Below are positions 36,290 through 47,739 of a stretch of DNA of 64,000 bases, in pieces; position 1 is the first letter of the stretch; the number at the start of each line of letters is the position of its first letter. Below the pieces are notes generated by a model. That model worked only from the letters and a program-made list of their open reading frames with translations. It did no database searches and was not told the origin of the DNA. A program made the translations under genes and the position numbers. The stretch comes from Taxillus chinensis (Eukaryota; Streptophyta; Magnoliopsida; Santalales; Loranthaceae). The DNA is taken from the NCBI GenBank assembly GCA_023512835.1, contig CM042087.1, positions 45,676,249-45,740,248 on the forward strand, given 5' to 3'.

Positions 36290-36364
36290 ATCACCAGCAC
36301 TTCTTTCTCCTTCGAATTTGAGTTATCTTTGCCAGTCTTATACTAAGTCTTAAAGACGCTTATT

Positions 36365-37186
36365 TTTCGATTATATGAAAAATAATAATCAAGTTTAACA
36401 AATCAAATTTAGTTAACTTATTTTTGAGTTAACTTGAAGTTTGCTTAAAAGCATTTTGACTATATGAAATCGGAATAATAAAATTGAGATTTTATTAATG
36501 TAATATATAATAAATTATATACAATCAAATTCAAACAATAATAAATTAAATTTAGAATTAAAAATTTAAAATTAACTAATTAAAATTATAAAATCGAGAA
36601 ATATGATGGCAAAATTGAGATTTTCATCCTAATTTTACAATATTCCAATTTTGAAAACTTCTTTGTGCTTTAGCATGAGCTAATGTAAATGAATAAAGGT
36701 ACACAACGGACAAACATTATTATAACAATATCCATAGACTCTTTATATGTATTTTTTATTAATTTAAAAATTAATTTAATAAAAATATTCAAAAATTATA
36801 CTTTTCAGATTCTTTATTATAATTAAAATTTTAACAAAATAAATAATAACTCTAAATTTAACTTAATATTATTCACTCTCTATTTATTAAAATATTATAT
36901 TTTCTCCTACCATGTTTACTTTCATTTTTTTTTTCTCATCACATTTACTTTTGATTTTAATAAATAAATAAATATTTTTAAAAATAAATATTTTAATTGA
37001 TAGATAATTAAAATATAAAAAACAAAAATAAACTTTAAAAAAGTATATTATTAAAATTTTTAAAATAATACTTTTAGTTATTTTAAATAATCAATTTTAA
37101 AGAGACTATAATATTTTAATAAGACTATATAGTCAAGAAGCCTTCAGTCAATTTTAAAATTAAAAATAATAGAAGGAAAGTGATCT
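36365..37186. other. Spacer between the two duplicated blocks
   Basis: About 820 bp of very AT-rich sequence upstream of methyltransferase A with no gene visible. It is the upstream sequence of copy A and differs from that of copy B. Confidence 0.6.
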
Positions 37187-37191
37187 ATGTA

Positions 37192-37565
37192 GTCAAGAAG
37201 CCTATTATCATATATTATTCTGATTGGGCCTATAAAACAATCCCAATGAGTCTTTCTGATGTTTTATATCTACCAAAACTTTTATGTTTTAAATTAAAAT
37301 TAATTATGAAAAATACAAACCAATAAAATGCATTAAAACCTTTATTTCAATTAATGCTCAGCACAGAAACGACGCATTACCCCTAAAACAATCCCAATGA
37401 GTCGTTCTGGTGTTTTATATCTAACAAAACTTTTGTGTTTTAAATTTAAATTAATTTAATTGTGAAAAATACAAACCAATAAAATGCATTAAAACCTTTA
37501 TTTCAATTAATGCTCCGCACAGAAACGACGTCATCACCCCTCCAGTCCGGCTCGACTACATAGAT
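37192..37565. repeat. Local tandem repeat at the left edge of copy B
   Basis: The segment AACAATCCCAATGAGTC...ATTTCAATTAATGCTC...CAGAAACGACG occurs twice in a row here (about 37232-37375 and 37386-37533) and once at the start of copy A (about 28070-28215). Confidence 0.85.
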
Positions 37566-37604
37566 AGCTTTCCTTCGATTATTTTAATTTTTTTTTTGCG
37601 CTTA

Positions 37605-38402
37605 GAGCAACTCCAATAGGGAGAGCTATAGCAAAAGCTATAGTTAAATTTGGTTAAATTTTAATAAAAAAGCACTCCAATAGTGTAGCTATATCATGAG
37701 CTAAATATAGCTTCAGCAATAAATTTAGCAAAATATACCTTAAATTTTAACTTTCAGATAAAATACCACATCATCCTTTCCCTTTGAAAGACTAAAATAT
37801 CCTTCCCCCTTTTACGCCTATCTCTCCTTCCCCGTCTACCATCTCCCGTCCACCATCTCCTGGGGGGCCCTCCCCGCCCGCCGGCCTGCCCTCCCCCCCC
37901 GCCGCGCCCGCCCTCGCCCTCCCCCCCCCCGCACCCCCCTCCCACGCCCGCCGCGCCCGCCCTCGCCTCCCCCCCCGTCGACACCGCCCTCGCCCTCCCA
38001 CCCCCCGCCGACGCCCGCCCTCGCCCTCCCTCCCCCCGTCGACGCCGCCCTCGCCCTCCCACCCCCCGCCGACGCCCGCCCTCTCCCTCCCTCCCCCCCC
38101 GCCAATGCCCGCCCTCCCCCCTCCCTCCCCTTGCCAATGCCCGCCCTCCCCCCTTCCTCCCCCCATTGGTCACCGCACAACGACAGATCTGGGTTTGTCA
38201 GAGAGAGCGCGCTTGCAGAGAGAGAGAGGAGAGAGAGACGACTGGGGTGGGAAAATAAATAAATTAGGATACTTTGGAAAATGAAATGATTTAGCAAAAA
38301 ATACATGAATTGCTATTGGAGAAGCATCAGCTAAATGATAACTGTAGCAAGCTATATTTGATTTTAGCTCTAGCTTTTAACTGGGTTGTATTGGAGATGT
38401 TT
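37605..38402. mobile_element. MITE with extremely C-rich core (TTA target duplication)
   Basis: Left end GAGCAACTCCAATA and right end (reverse complement) AAACATCTCCAATA are flanked by TTA at 37602-37604 and 38403-38405. AGCTATAGC- and TAGCTATA-like subterminal repeats sit at both ends. The core at 37790-38170 is almost pure C/T with regular GCCCGCCCTCGCC-like units, and a GA tract follows at about 38213-38236. The three overlapping minus-strand frames of 124-156 aa are Gly/Arg low-complexity translations of this tract and are not genes. Confidence 0.7.
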
Positions 38403-38538
38403 TTAGTATTTCATTTAACTATGACCAGTAATGCTGTCTCCAAAATAACTACAGTAGCATTACTCCTATATTATTGATTTTGAGATATCAAATTTGCTAA
38501 GGATAACAAATTTTGATTCTAACTTCTTGGTTGTCCGC

Positions 38539-38923
38539 GTAAAATGGATCGGTCTATGACAAAATCGGCCTAAATAGACTAGTAATTTTTCTCATCTGGT
38601 TCCGATCCATATTTATTTATTTATTTTAAAACTTATTATAAGTTAATTTATTAAAAATAATTTAAAATTTTAATTTTTAAATCATACCTAATAATTTATA
38701 TTTCTAAATATTAATTTAAAAATTAATATATTTAGATTCTCTGTATTAATATACTAAGTAAGATATATAATAGATTTTAAAAAAAATAAAAAAATCTGAT
38801 CCGCGAACTGATCCACGACTGCATGAATTTGGCCCGCATGAATCTAGCCTAAATAAATCAATTCATTTAAGCCTGTGATTGAAATGGACCAACATTTTTC
38901 TAGTCCAGCTCGATCCATTTTAC
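38539..38923. mobile_element. MITE with GTAAAATGGATCG terminal inverted repeats
   Basis: GTAAAATGGATCG at 38539-38551 is exactly the reverse complement of CGATCCATTTTAC at 38911-38923. The interior is AT-rich and non-coding. It interrupts sequence that is continuous in copy A near 28535, so it arrived after the duplication or was lost from A. Confidence 0.75.
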
Positions 38924-39436
38924 ACCCCCATTGTCTTTGTAATCCAAGGAAACTGCTGACGAGGAAACTCCGTTTGAGCTTTAATACCGTACGTGTAATA
39001 ATACTATACAAGTTATACGTGGGAATTTAGCATACGTTGGGACCAATACAGTGCACGACAAAGAATTCAGATTTCTGCTATAGAAAATTCCTGTGAGTCC
39101 TGCAGTACATAAAAACAGAGCAAAACTACATCATTTTGGTATTTAGAAAAAAAAAAAAAAAAACTGCACACCAAAACTACATTATTTTGGTATTACATAT
39201 CAAATAGCATAGTTTTGATATACTGCATCCTGATCCCATACCAAATACGCCATCAGAGTTTGCTGTTGATCGGCCATAACTTAACGGCATGCAAACAGAG
39301 TTTGCCTTTCCTCGGGAGTGCTTAATCTACATGCAATAACAATAGGACATCTATGCGTTACACAGCCTTTTTTTAATATATTGAACAAAGCCTGGTATGG
39401 AGGAATAAATATTAATGTTTGAGATGGGACCTGGGC

Positions 39437-42400
39437 TTAAGGCTTCTGGGCTGAGAACATTATGAAAGATTGCTGAACCTTGCTTGTGTAGTTGACTAGA
39501 CCACATGAAATGCACAGGTCCTTGATCTCTGACTCTGTTAAGTAACTGAAGTTTTGCAAAATCCTCTACAAGATTTAAAAATATTTTAGATTTACAAAGA
39601 GCTTTTTAAAAAGGTGTAACAATCACCGACCAAAACTGCCAATGAACTAGTAGGAATGGAGAGAAGGGATGCAGAGGCATAAATTAGAGCTTGAAGCTCA
39701 TGGCACAGCTATACAGAAAAAACAGCAGCTCCTAAATCAGAAAGAACTAACATTTTGAGCAGGGAAGCCTTCAACCAAACCCAATATATTATAACGACGA
39801 AATTTTAAAAAACAACTTCCAGCTGCTTGTATGGGACAGACACTAGTTTCGGAGAATTGAGAACCGAGAACTTCCAGCAGAAAAAACACAATATCCTATC
39901 ACAAAGTCATGAAACCACCCATAAAACATCTACAACGACATAAAATAGGAAGGAAGTAATGCTTTACCCCTCTGATCAGCCTCAATATCCAAGGAGTAGA
40001 AGAAGTATCTCGCACAACGGTGGATCCCACAAAAACTCCTCCACTTTTCATTATGCGACTAATTTCAGCAACCTGAAAACATAAATGACGTCACTGAAAA
40101 GGTGAAAGTACATGTAAAACAAAAGAAGGAAAGAAACTGCATTTTCACCGAGAGCTCTCATACAGTAAAAAGCTGTACTCAGAACCGACTCAGATGAATT
40201 GAATTGTTGGAATTACCATTTACTTTGATATACAGTTTTTTTTCCCAAAGGTCAGGTCTTGCTGCCCAGTCGGCAGGTGGAGGCAGCGCCCTTAAAGCCT
40301 TTACATGCTTTTAATTTATTGGAGTCCCAGTTTCTAGTTTTTAAGAGTCAATTAGTAACACAAGTATTACTAATGATTAAATGATTGTTTATTTTTTCAT
40401 ATGGAGGCTTACATATATAAGGAAGGTAGTTATTAACTCTTACTAATTACATTACATATTAACTAATCACAGATTAATATTACAATAATAAATAGGTAAG
40501 TCAACTCTATGACTCATGCTAACACTCTCCTTCAAATTGGAACATACATATCCTTGAAACTCAACTTGGAAAGTGAGTCACTGATTGTTTTAATTGAAAC
40601 TACTTTGGTAAGGATGTCAATTAGCTCTTTGTCTTTCTTCACAAATAGGATAGAAATAATCTGAGCATCTAACTTTTTCTTAATAAAGTATCTGTCTACT
40701 TACACATACTTTAGTCTATTACATTGAACAAAATTATATGAAATAGAAATATTATCTTTATTATCACAATAAAGATCTGAGCATCGAACTTTTCCTTAAT
40801 AAAATATCTGTCTACTTCCGCATGTTAGTCCAGTCATGTTGAACAGAATTATATGAAATAGCAATAGTAGCTTTATTATCATAATAAAGATCCCTACCCT
40901 CTTTACGACAAAGGCCCAAATATCTGAGCAAATTCCTTAACCACAACAATTCACAAACACCACTTGACATTCCTCTGCCTCTGCCCTTAATCTAGCCACC
41001 ACTTTTTGCTTCTTACTCTTTCATGTAAGCAAATTCCCACCAACAAAGGTGAAATAGTATGAGGTAGATCTTCCAGCTGCCATGAATGATTCTTCTCAAA
41101 GGCTTTCATCTCTATTTCCATCGCCTTTGACCACTTTGATCCTTCAGGTCATCTTAGACTTTACTAGAAATAGATACAAAAGATAACTTATTCACAAAAC
41201 TCTTACGGGATGTTGACAACCTATATGTAGATACAAAGTTGGTGACTGGATATTTAGCTTTAGCTGTTAAACTTGCTTCATACATTTTTACTAGTTTGGC
41301 TCGATTTAAACGCTCAAGTAGCTGTTTTGCTTTTATGACTTCCATCCTAGTCCTAAAGGTAAATTCACAATATCAAAAGAAGAATTAGTACGGACCTCAA
41401 GAGACCATTGGAGAGGAGAGACCACAGAATTAGGGGGGGATACGGGAGGAGGAGATGTAAGAACATTTACAAGATCTAAAACTAAATTTTCCCTGACGTC
41501 AACATCTCCATCCAAATGAACTTCAGGCGTCCAGATGTTTGTACTCGTAACCTCTTCAGTACTTTCTGTCTTGTCAAATCCATCCATAAGAGAAGGTGTC
41601 TGTATGTTTGTGAGTTCCAAGCCTTTTGGTATGCTATTGACCCTTGATCAGTCCGGACAAATAGGAGGCTTTTGGACGACTGGGTATAGCTCTTTAATTT
41701 CAACAATGTTTCCACCGAACTACTTTTCAAAGTAATTATGGCAACTCTCCCCTTGAAGTGGAGCTTCAGTGGAGGCAAAATAACAGACATCCTCAAAAAA
41801 TGACACATCCATGGAAATAAAGAATTTTTGCGTAGGAGGGTGATAACACTCATACCCTTCCTGATGAGTACCATAACCAATAAACACACACTTAAAAGCC
41901 CGAGCATTAAGTTTAGAGCGTTAAGGTTGTTAGGTCCCTAAGTCTAGAGGGAGGTGAACATCTGCAAATAGCCTAGGGGGGATACAGGGATACATTAGAC
42001 GATTGTGAGTGTTCAGAAAGATCCTCATCCTCTTCTTCCATTGTTGAAAGAATTCAATTGTACACTTAGAGGTTGAGTGAATGTGAAGTTAGGTGTAACA
42101 TAGTTATTCTTCTATTTCTTGTTCTCCTTGATTGATTCAACATTGTGTTGCTTTGAGTTTTCAAGAACTTGAATCTCTACATACTCTTTTTGTATCTTTG
42201 AGTTTGTGCTTTCTTCTCCTTCCATGAAATCTCGATTGATAGTTGCTCTATACCGCTTGTTAGATCCCTAAAAGTCTATAAGGGGATGAATATACTTTTT
42301 TCGACTCCTCTCTTTAGATCTTTATATCAATAGATGAGATTTAGAAAACAAATCTTGTAAACAATAAGCGAAAAGAGACAAAATGTTTTCTAACAATAAA

Positions 42401-45400
42401 CACAACGTATTCTATAAGAACACAAATACACAAAGTTGTAATGTTGATTTACAATAAGAGCTTCTAGATCGATATACACAAAACACTCAAAGATCAAAAT
42501 CACACATGTCATGTTCTTAATCTGTAACTCAAGCTATAACAATGAAAAACTTAAGTCTCTTGAACAACTCTCAAACACAATCGTCTAAAAAACAAAAAAA
42601 AAAACATTTAACATCTCATGCTTTCATCTATTTATATAAGAAAACCTATCAGCTAAAGCAGGAAACATATCATATGAATATTTTCAGATCTTTTTAAATC
42701 TTTCCTTTTTATTGTCTTCCAAAGATAGCTTCATCCATGACGGCGTTGAGATGTGCATACAGTCATGACCTAGTATATCGAAGTAATGCAACAATCTTAA
42801 CTTCAAAAGTATTGTCTCAAAGCTTCAACAATCCTTCAAACTATTGTCATTGAACATGCATTTTGAGTGTCTCTTCGAATCTTGAAAACTAGTCTCGAAA
42901 TCCTTCAGATGGTTGTTAACAACTCTTCTGTCTGATTGTCTTCAAATGTGTCTTTGGATGTATCTTCGAGTCTTGAAATCACCACTCTTTGAATCTGTCT
43001 TCGAGTATGAGTCTTCGAGTCTTGACACTATCCATAAGCTTGGTTTTACATTTGTCTTGCAGTTGTTCTCGAAACTCTTTTTGAATCTTCTCTAGTATGT
43101 TTGAAACAACATTCGATCCGAAATCTCCTGTGTTGTTACTGACTGTATAACAGATCATTCATTTCGAGTTTACCTTCGAATCTCTTCAGTTATGGTCTTT
43201 GAATATTCGAATAACTTGATTTGAATATACATTAACAAATTAGACCAAATCAGAAAATCGATTGCCTTTAGCACTATCACTTCTGAGAGTTTCTTCCAAA
43301 GATCTATCTCAGTTAACTCAAAGTTCCAACAATCTCTCCCTAGTTGACAGATAGAATTTATTCTTCAAAGTAAACTTCAAGAAACTTGTTAAAACACACA
43401 AACTTGAGTTCGAGTGAAATCTAGTGACTTCAATATCATCATGAACATCCAAATAAGTTTCCTTTTAATTGTAACTGTACTCAGAAACAAAAAAGAACTT
43501 TCCAAAAACTCAACTGAGTGTTAGTAACAGTTACATTAAACAACTATTGCAAGAAAGTTAACATTATCAACTGGATCCAAAGTTCAAACATTCACTAAAA
43601 CAAAAAAACAAAAGATAAACAGTTGTTTGTAACACTATCCAAATAAAGGAATCACCCGTTATCCCGCGTCGCATGTTTTACTATCCAAATCATAATGAAA
43701 ATATGCTGAAGATATTATTTTATCACGGTCCTGTTCGTGTCACTATTTGTAAACTCTTTACAAGGATTAAATATTAGACCAATCAAATTATGAAAATAAT
43801 TCCCACTACAATTTTATTAAAGTACCCCACCTTAATTTACTGATTGTGAATACAATTTATACTTTATCTAACTAGTAGATTTTTTTAATCGATTTATACA
43901 TATATAGTAATAGACTTTAACAAATATTAAAGTATTATAATGTTTAGCCATACAAGAAAGCAAAACATGTAATGTAATACATACATAAATAAATTTGAAT
44001 TCCTTTATTTCATTCAATAATAAATGTCCATGCAAATTAATATAAAACGTTGCTTTTCATAACACTTAGCCTAACAAAGACTAGTGTGATAATAAAATTC
44101 AACATGACTAATTGCAAGAGTTGGTACTCCCTTGCCTTAGAGTACCAAATAATCTGCAAAGCAATGTATGAAAGCAAATGAGGAAGCTAAATGAGGAGGA
44201 GATATTGATGGTAGGAGGTCCACTAACAGATATGCATTTACTTTGTTTGGTGTTACTATGAGTTGGATAAGCTGGAGACAAAGTATTTTGAGGTGAAGTA
44301 TATGGCATTGACTCTGGTGAAAAAGTTGTGTAGCTTCAATGATTATGTGCAGAGCTTGGTTATGAGCAAGATGGAATAAAGATGAGATGTGACAACCAAT
44401 TCGCTATTCACTTAGGAAAAAAGTCAGTTTTTATTCACTGTGTAACTATTGATATTATAGTAAAAGTTTTTTGGTGTACAAAGTCCTAGAATCTATTCCA
44501 AGGTGAACTGAACATTCCTTACCACTTATGATTGTTTGCGTGACTATGAACCTCGAAATTGTACATAAATCAATAGCCAATGACCAGTTAATGTGGAAAC
44601 AAAATTTTCAGAAAGCAAAATACACCAAGCTTTTAATTGAATAGAAAACAGTGGCAAGGAAGAAAATAAAATAGCTTTTTTTTCCTGTGAAAATTTGATA
44701 ATTTATATGGTCAGGGAAAACACGTACGGCACCAGAAGGTGATGGCCAGCAATGCAATGCTGCACCAGCATGGACAGCATCAACCGAGCCTGATGAGAAA
44801 GGAAGCCTAGAAACATCTGCCCTGACAAGAGCAAGATTGCTGCACATTTCCCAATAAAAATAAACATGGGAGTGACTTTTTGTAATTCATGTATAAGCCC
44901 GCCTATAGAAATCCAGAGATAAAATGGGGGGAAGGGAGTGATTCCATACACTATACTCCATTAGATAAATCTAAATAATAAGAACTTACCTGGTTAAGCT
45001 TGTATCTTCCCTTCTAATAAATTCATAACACTGGCGAAGCATATTTTCAGAAAAGTCAAGTGCAACAACTCCAGGATAGGCCCCAGATTTGACAAACTTT
45101 CTGGAAAACAGACCACTCCCACAGCTGACATCTACTAAAAGACCACCATGGGCAGGTTTGAAGTAGTCTTGAGCCATTTTGAACTGCATTGAATTTTAAA
45201 TTGTCAAGTGATGAGTGCATGAGCATCACAAAAAGGTTTGCAAGCAGTTCAGGATTTGAGATCCATTTCGAGTGGTGTAATTTTCAAATATTTTCATCTT
45301 CTAGTGTCAAGCATGTGCAACCAACAGGGAAACAAAATACTGTTGGGGTTCTGTTTGGATGAATGTCATGAAGCTATTCAGTTGAAGAGCGTAACTAAAT

Positions 45401-46803
45401 CATTATTCAAACCGACACAAACATACCTCTTCATCGGGACCAGGGAAGCCAATTTGATTAAAATTTTGACGCCAGCCTCTTTCATACAAGAATGAAACAA
45501 GTGGACTCCTAAAGAAGGTTGAAATGATCAAAGGCAAGAAGAGAAAAAAAAAACCCAACTGATTTAGTTATCAACTGCAAGGAAACTACAACAACAGGCA
45601 ATATGAATTTTTTGGGTTTAGGGAAAATAAGAAAGCAGAAAGTCCCATCCAGGTCAGACTCAAATGTCAACACTGCGAAGTTGAGCCTGTGTGATTAATG
45701 TTACATATAAGCTCTGAGAATTCCAAAAGACCACTATCATTTAAATGGACGGAGAAATGAAAATTAATATGCATGCAGTGTGTGGTCTGCATATGTTACT
45801 GAATACTTAATATCACAACGAAACATTAAAAAAAAAACATGCATACAACTAAAGCTCAATGTATTCATACCTAAATAACTCAGTCCGAGCTGGCATCATT
45901 TCAGCATAACTTTTCAGCCCAGCAGTAAGAGTGAGATCCAGATACATGGATTTGCTGGAGTATGACTTGTTGCATTTTCTACACTTGAAACCAGACCTGT
46001 ATACCGCCTGCCTGCAGAATAATTAGCCGTGCCCCACTTTAAATATTCCACATATTGCGACCTACAATTGCATTTTGGTTTTTTCTTTTTTCTTTTTGGG
46101 TTTCCTTTGGGCCTCCTTGGCCAACTTTGTTTTATTTTTTTCAATATAATTGATTCTTACCTATTTCTTCATAAAGATTAAAAAATAAATAAAAAACTCC
46201 ACAGATTGCTAGCTAAAATTGCACCCAAAATCATTAATAATAATAATAAAAAAATCGTGCAACTCATCCATACATGAATATAGGTAGGTAGGTAGCTACA
46301 CTTGCTCGCCAACTTACAAGTTGAGACCTGGAGGGCCTTTTCTTATTAAGGGCTCATAACATACTGGGCAAGCAAATATGTCAACATCCAGGGTATCTTT
46401 ATTCTGAGTGCTTGATTCCTGAAAGTGCAAATAGCTTTCTTATAAACATATACAATTATAATGTGACTACTCATCACAACAGCAGTCACAGACTCACAGG
46501 ATTAAAAGTTAATTTTGTTTTTCCAGTCCTCCACATGGGTTTTGTTCCTATTAAATATCAACTTCCTATAGTTGGAATTTATTTATTTATTTTCAAACTT
46601 GGTGCAGAGAGAAAGAGAGAGAGTGCTACCGGTTGTATGGCTAGAGCTGCAGAGCTCGCGCGGATGGGGAAGTGAAAGTGGCAGAGAGATGGGTAGTAGC
46701 AGAGAGGACGAGAGAGAGAGAATTGAGGAAACAGACGACTGCGATTCGGAAGGGCGGGGCGGTGAAGTGGGTGAAGAAGCGGAGAAGAAGATGAAGATGC
46801 CAT
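39437..46803 (-). CDS. SAM-dependent methyltransferase (At2g41040/At1g78140 type), copy B, 8 exons
   Basis: Exons in transcript order: 46803-46630, 46418-46318, 46011-45871, 45508-45427, 45183-44990, 44839-44728, 40072-39968, 39565-39437. Every exon has exactly the same length as in copy A, giving an intact 1038-nt frame (345 aa). The transit-peptide-like N-terminus, CPVC/CRKC pair and VDVSCGSG motif are conserved. Differences from copy A that I could read include FLR to SLC in the transit region, S to I before GFPGPDEE, L to M and S to P in exon 5, G instead of R at residue 280, VVRD instead of the conserved FLRY at 287-290, and several in exon 8. Intron 6 is 4.66 kb. The gene is likely expressed if its promoter works; a weakened enzyme is possible. 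Confidence 0.88.
40330..41935 (-). mobile_element. Broken Ty1/copia element in intron 6 of methyltransferase B
   Basis: Same insertion as 29950-32345 in copy A, with the same missing RT core and the same order (integrase-RT linker 41730-41110, RNase H 41050-40640, LTR-like start near 40522). The integrase and protease half is absent, because sequence changes abruptly at about 41932 after TTAGAGCGTTAAGG. Confidence 0.8.
41936..43690. mobile_element. Copy-B-specific insertion or replacement block, LTR-like, unclassified
   Basis: Found only in copy B, replacing about 31536-33115 of copy A. It contains two LTR-like starts, TGTTAGGTCCCTAAGTC at 41938 and TGTTAGATCCCTAAAAGTC at about 42259, and a TTCCAACAATCTCTCCCTAG motif near 43326. 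These look like pieces of one retroelement family, possibly an LTR retrotransposon. No protein domain was recognised; the region is full of CTTCGAGTCTTGA-type sequence. Confidence 0.4.
44195..44500 (+). mobile_element. Copia RNase H remnant, intron 6 of methyltransferase B (antisense)
   Basis: Duplicate of the remnant at 33640-33990, with the same RST-NRYAFTLFGVTM stretch, shortened by a few codons and degenerate. Confidence 0.6.
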
Positions 46804-47412
46804 ATCACCAGCACTTCTTTCTCCTTCGAATTTGAGTTATCTTTGCCAGTCTCATACGAAGTCTTAAAGACGCCTATTTTTTTGATCATCCAACCACCAG
46901 AGCAATATGATATCCTCTTGTCTAGCAAACTAAATTTTTTACTGGATAACCTTAAAAATTGTCCTCAAAATTGTTGAACCTCTACTAGATGTTCACAGTA
47001 AAAATAAATGGCATTGACTACGATTGTATATTGCATTTGAATAGCTTGTAATGCTCAAAATTTCGAAAGTGAGCCCTTTTTATTAATATTTTTCAAAGGT
47101 GGTAGATAATATTTTTATTAATATATTTCGAATGTGAGCCCTTTTTTATCCTTCGTCAAGCTCACGTGGTGCATTTATATTAACTTTTATCTTACTCATG
47201 GCCATGGGAGGTATGGCCTTTGTTCTTGTTTTTCTTTGTTACACGAGGCGTTCTCATTGATTGTTCGTATTGATCGGGTAAGGCATGTGCATACGTCTTT
47301 TTTTGGCGTTTGACAAGCTATGACCTGAGTACTTGTGTTGATTGTTGCTAGTTTTTGGTTGCTCTGATAGCTTGCTTGCTTGTAATTCAAGGGGTATGAT
47401 GAGTGTATATAT

Positions 47413-47461
47413 GCACGCGCGTGCGCGCGCGCGCGCGCACATATATATATATATATATATA
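47413..47461. repeat. Compound (CG)n/(TA)n dinucleotide tract
   Basis: Alternating purine-pyrimidine run of GCGTGCGCGCGCGC passing into ATATAT. It is Z-DNA-prone and likely length-variable. Confidence 0.9.
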
Positions 47462-47702
47462 TTTTTATGTTATACAAAGGATATAAAGAATATAATGTTA
47501 TTTTTTTATTATGCTAATTTTTTATTTGGACCGTCACATTAAAATTTAACGGAGTATATTAAATTTTTATTTAACTGTAACAGATTAATTTTAGCGAAAT
47601 TATAGTTAAATAAAAGTCTAATCTGAACAATTGATTGCAAGATTTAACGATCCAGATTAAAAATCTCATCATAAGAAATTGACCTCACCTTTTCATTGTA
47701 GC

Positions 47703-47706
<4 letters not shown>

Positions 47707-47739
<33 letters not shown>
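47707..47739. repeat. Compound (TA)n(CA)n microsatellite
   Basis: TA units followed by CA units, mirroring the composition of the repeat at 5113. Confidence 0.9.

Larger units (their letters stand above)
28022..36364. repeat. Segmental duplication, copy A
   Basis: Colinear with 37187-46881. It contains methyltransferase gene A and its intronic copia elements. Shared sequence begins near the AGAAGCCTATCATATATTAT motif at 28030 and fades just after GTCTTAAAGACGC at about 36353. It lacks the two MITEs present in copy B. Confidence 0.9.
37187..46881. repeat. Segmental duplication, copy B
   Basis: Colinear with 28022-36364. It is longer because of a local repeat of the first about 185 bp (37192-37380 and 37381-37565), two MITEs (37605-38402 and 38539-38923) and a different block in intron 6 (about 41932-43690). 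Homology to copy A ends about 75 bp upstream of the methyltransferase start. Confidence 0.9.

Noticed and set aside
37754..38306. Three overlapping minus-strand frames of 124-156 aa, Gly/Arg-rich
   Set aside because: They are translations of one C-rich low-complexity tract inside a MITE; all three frames look alike and no start context, domain or splice structure supports a gene.
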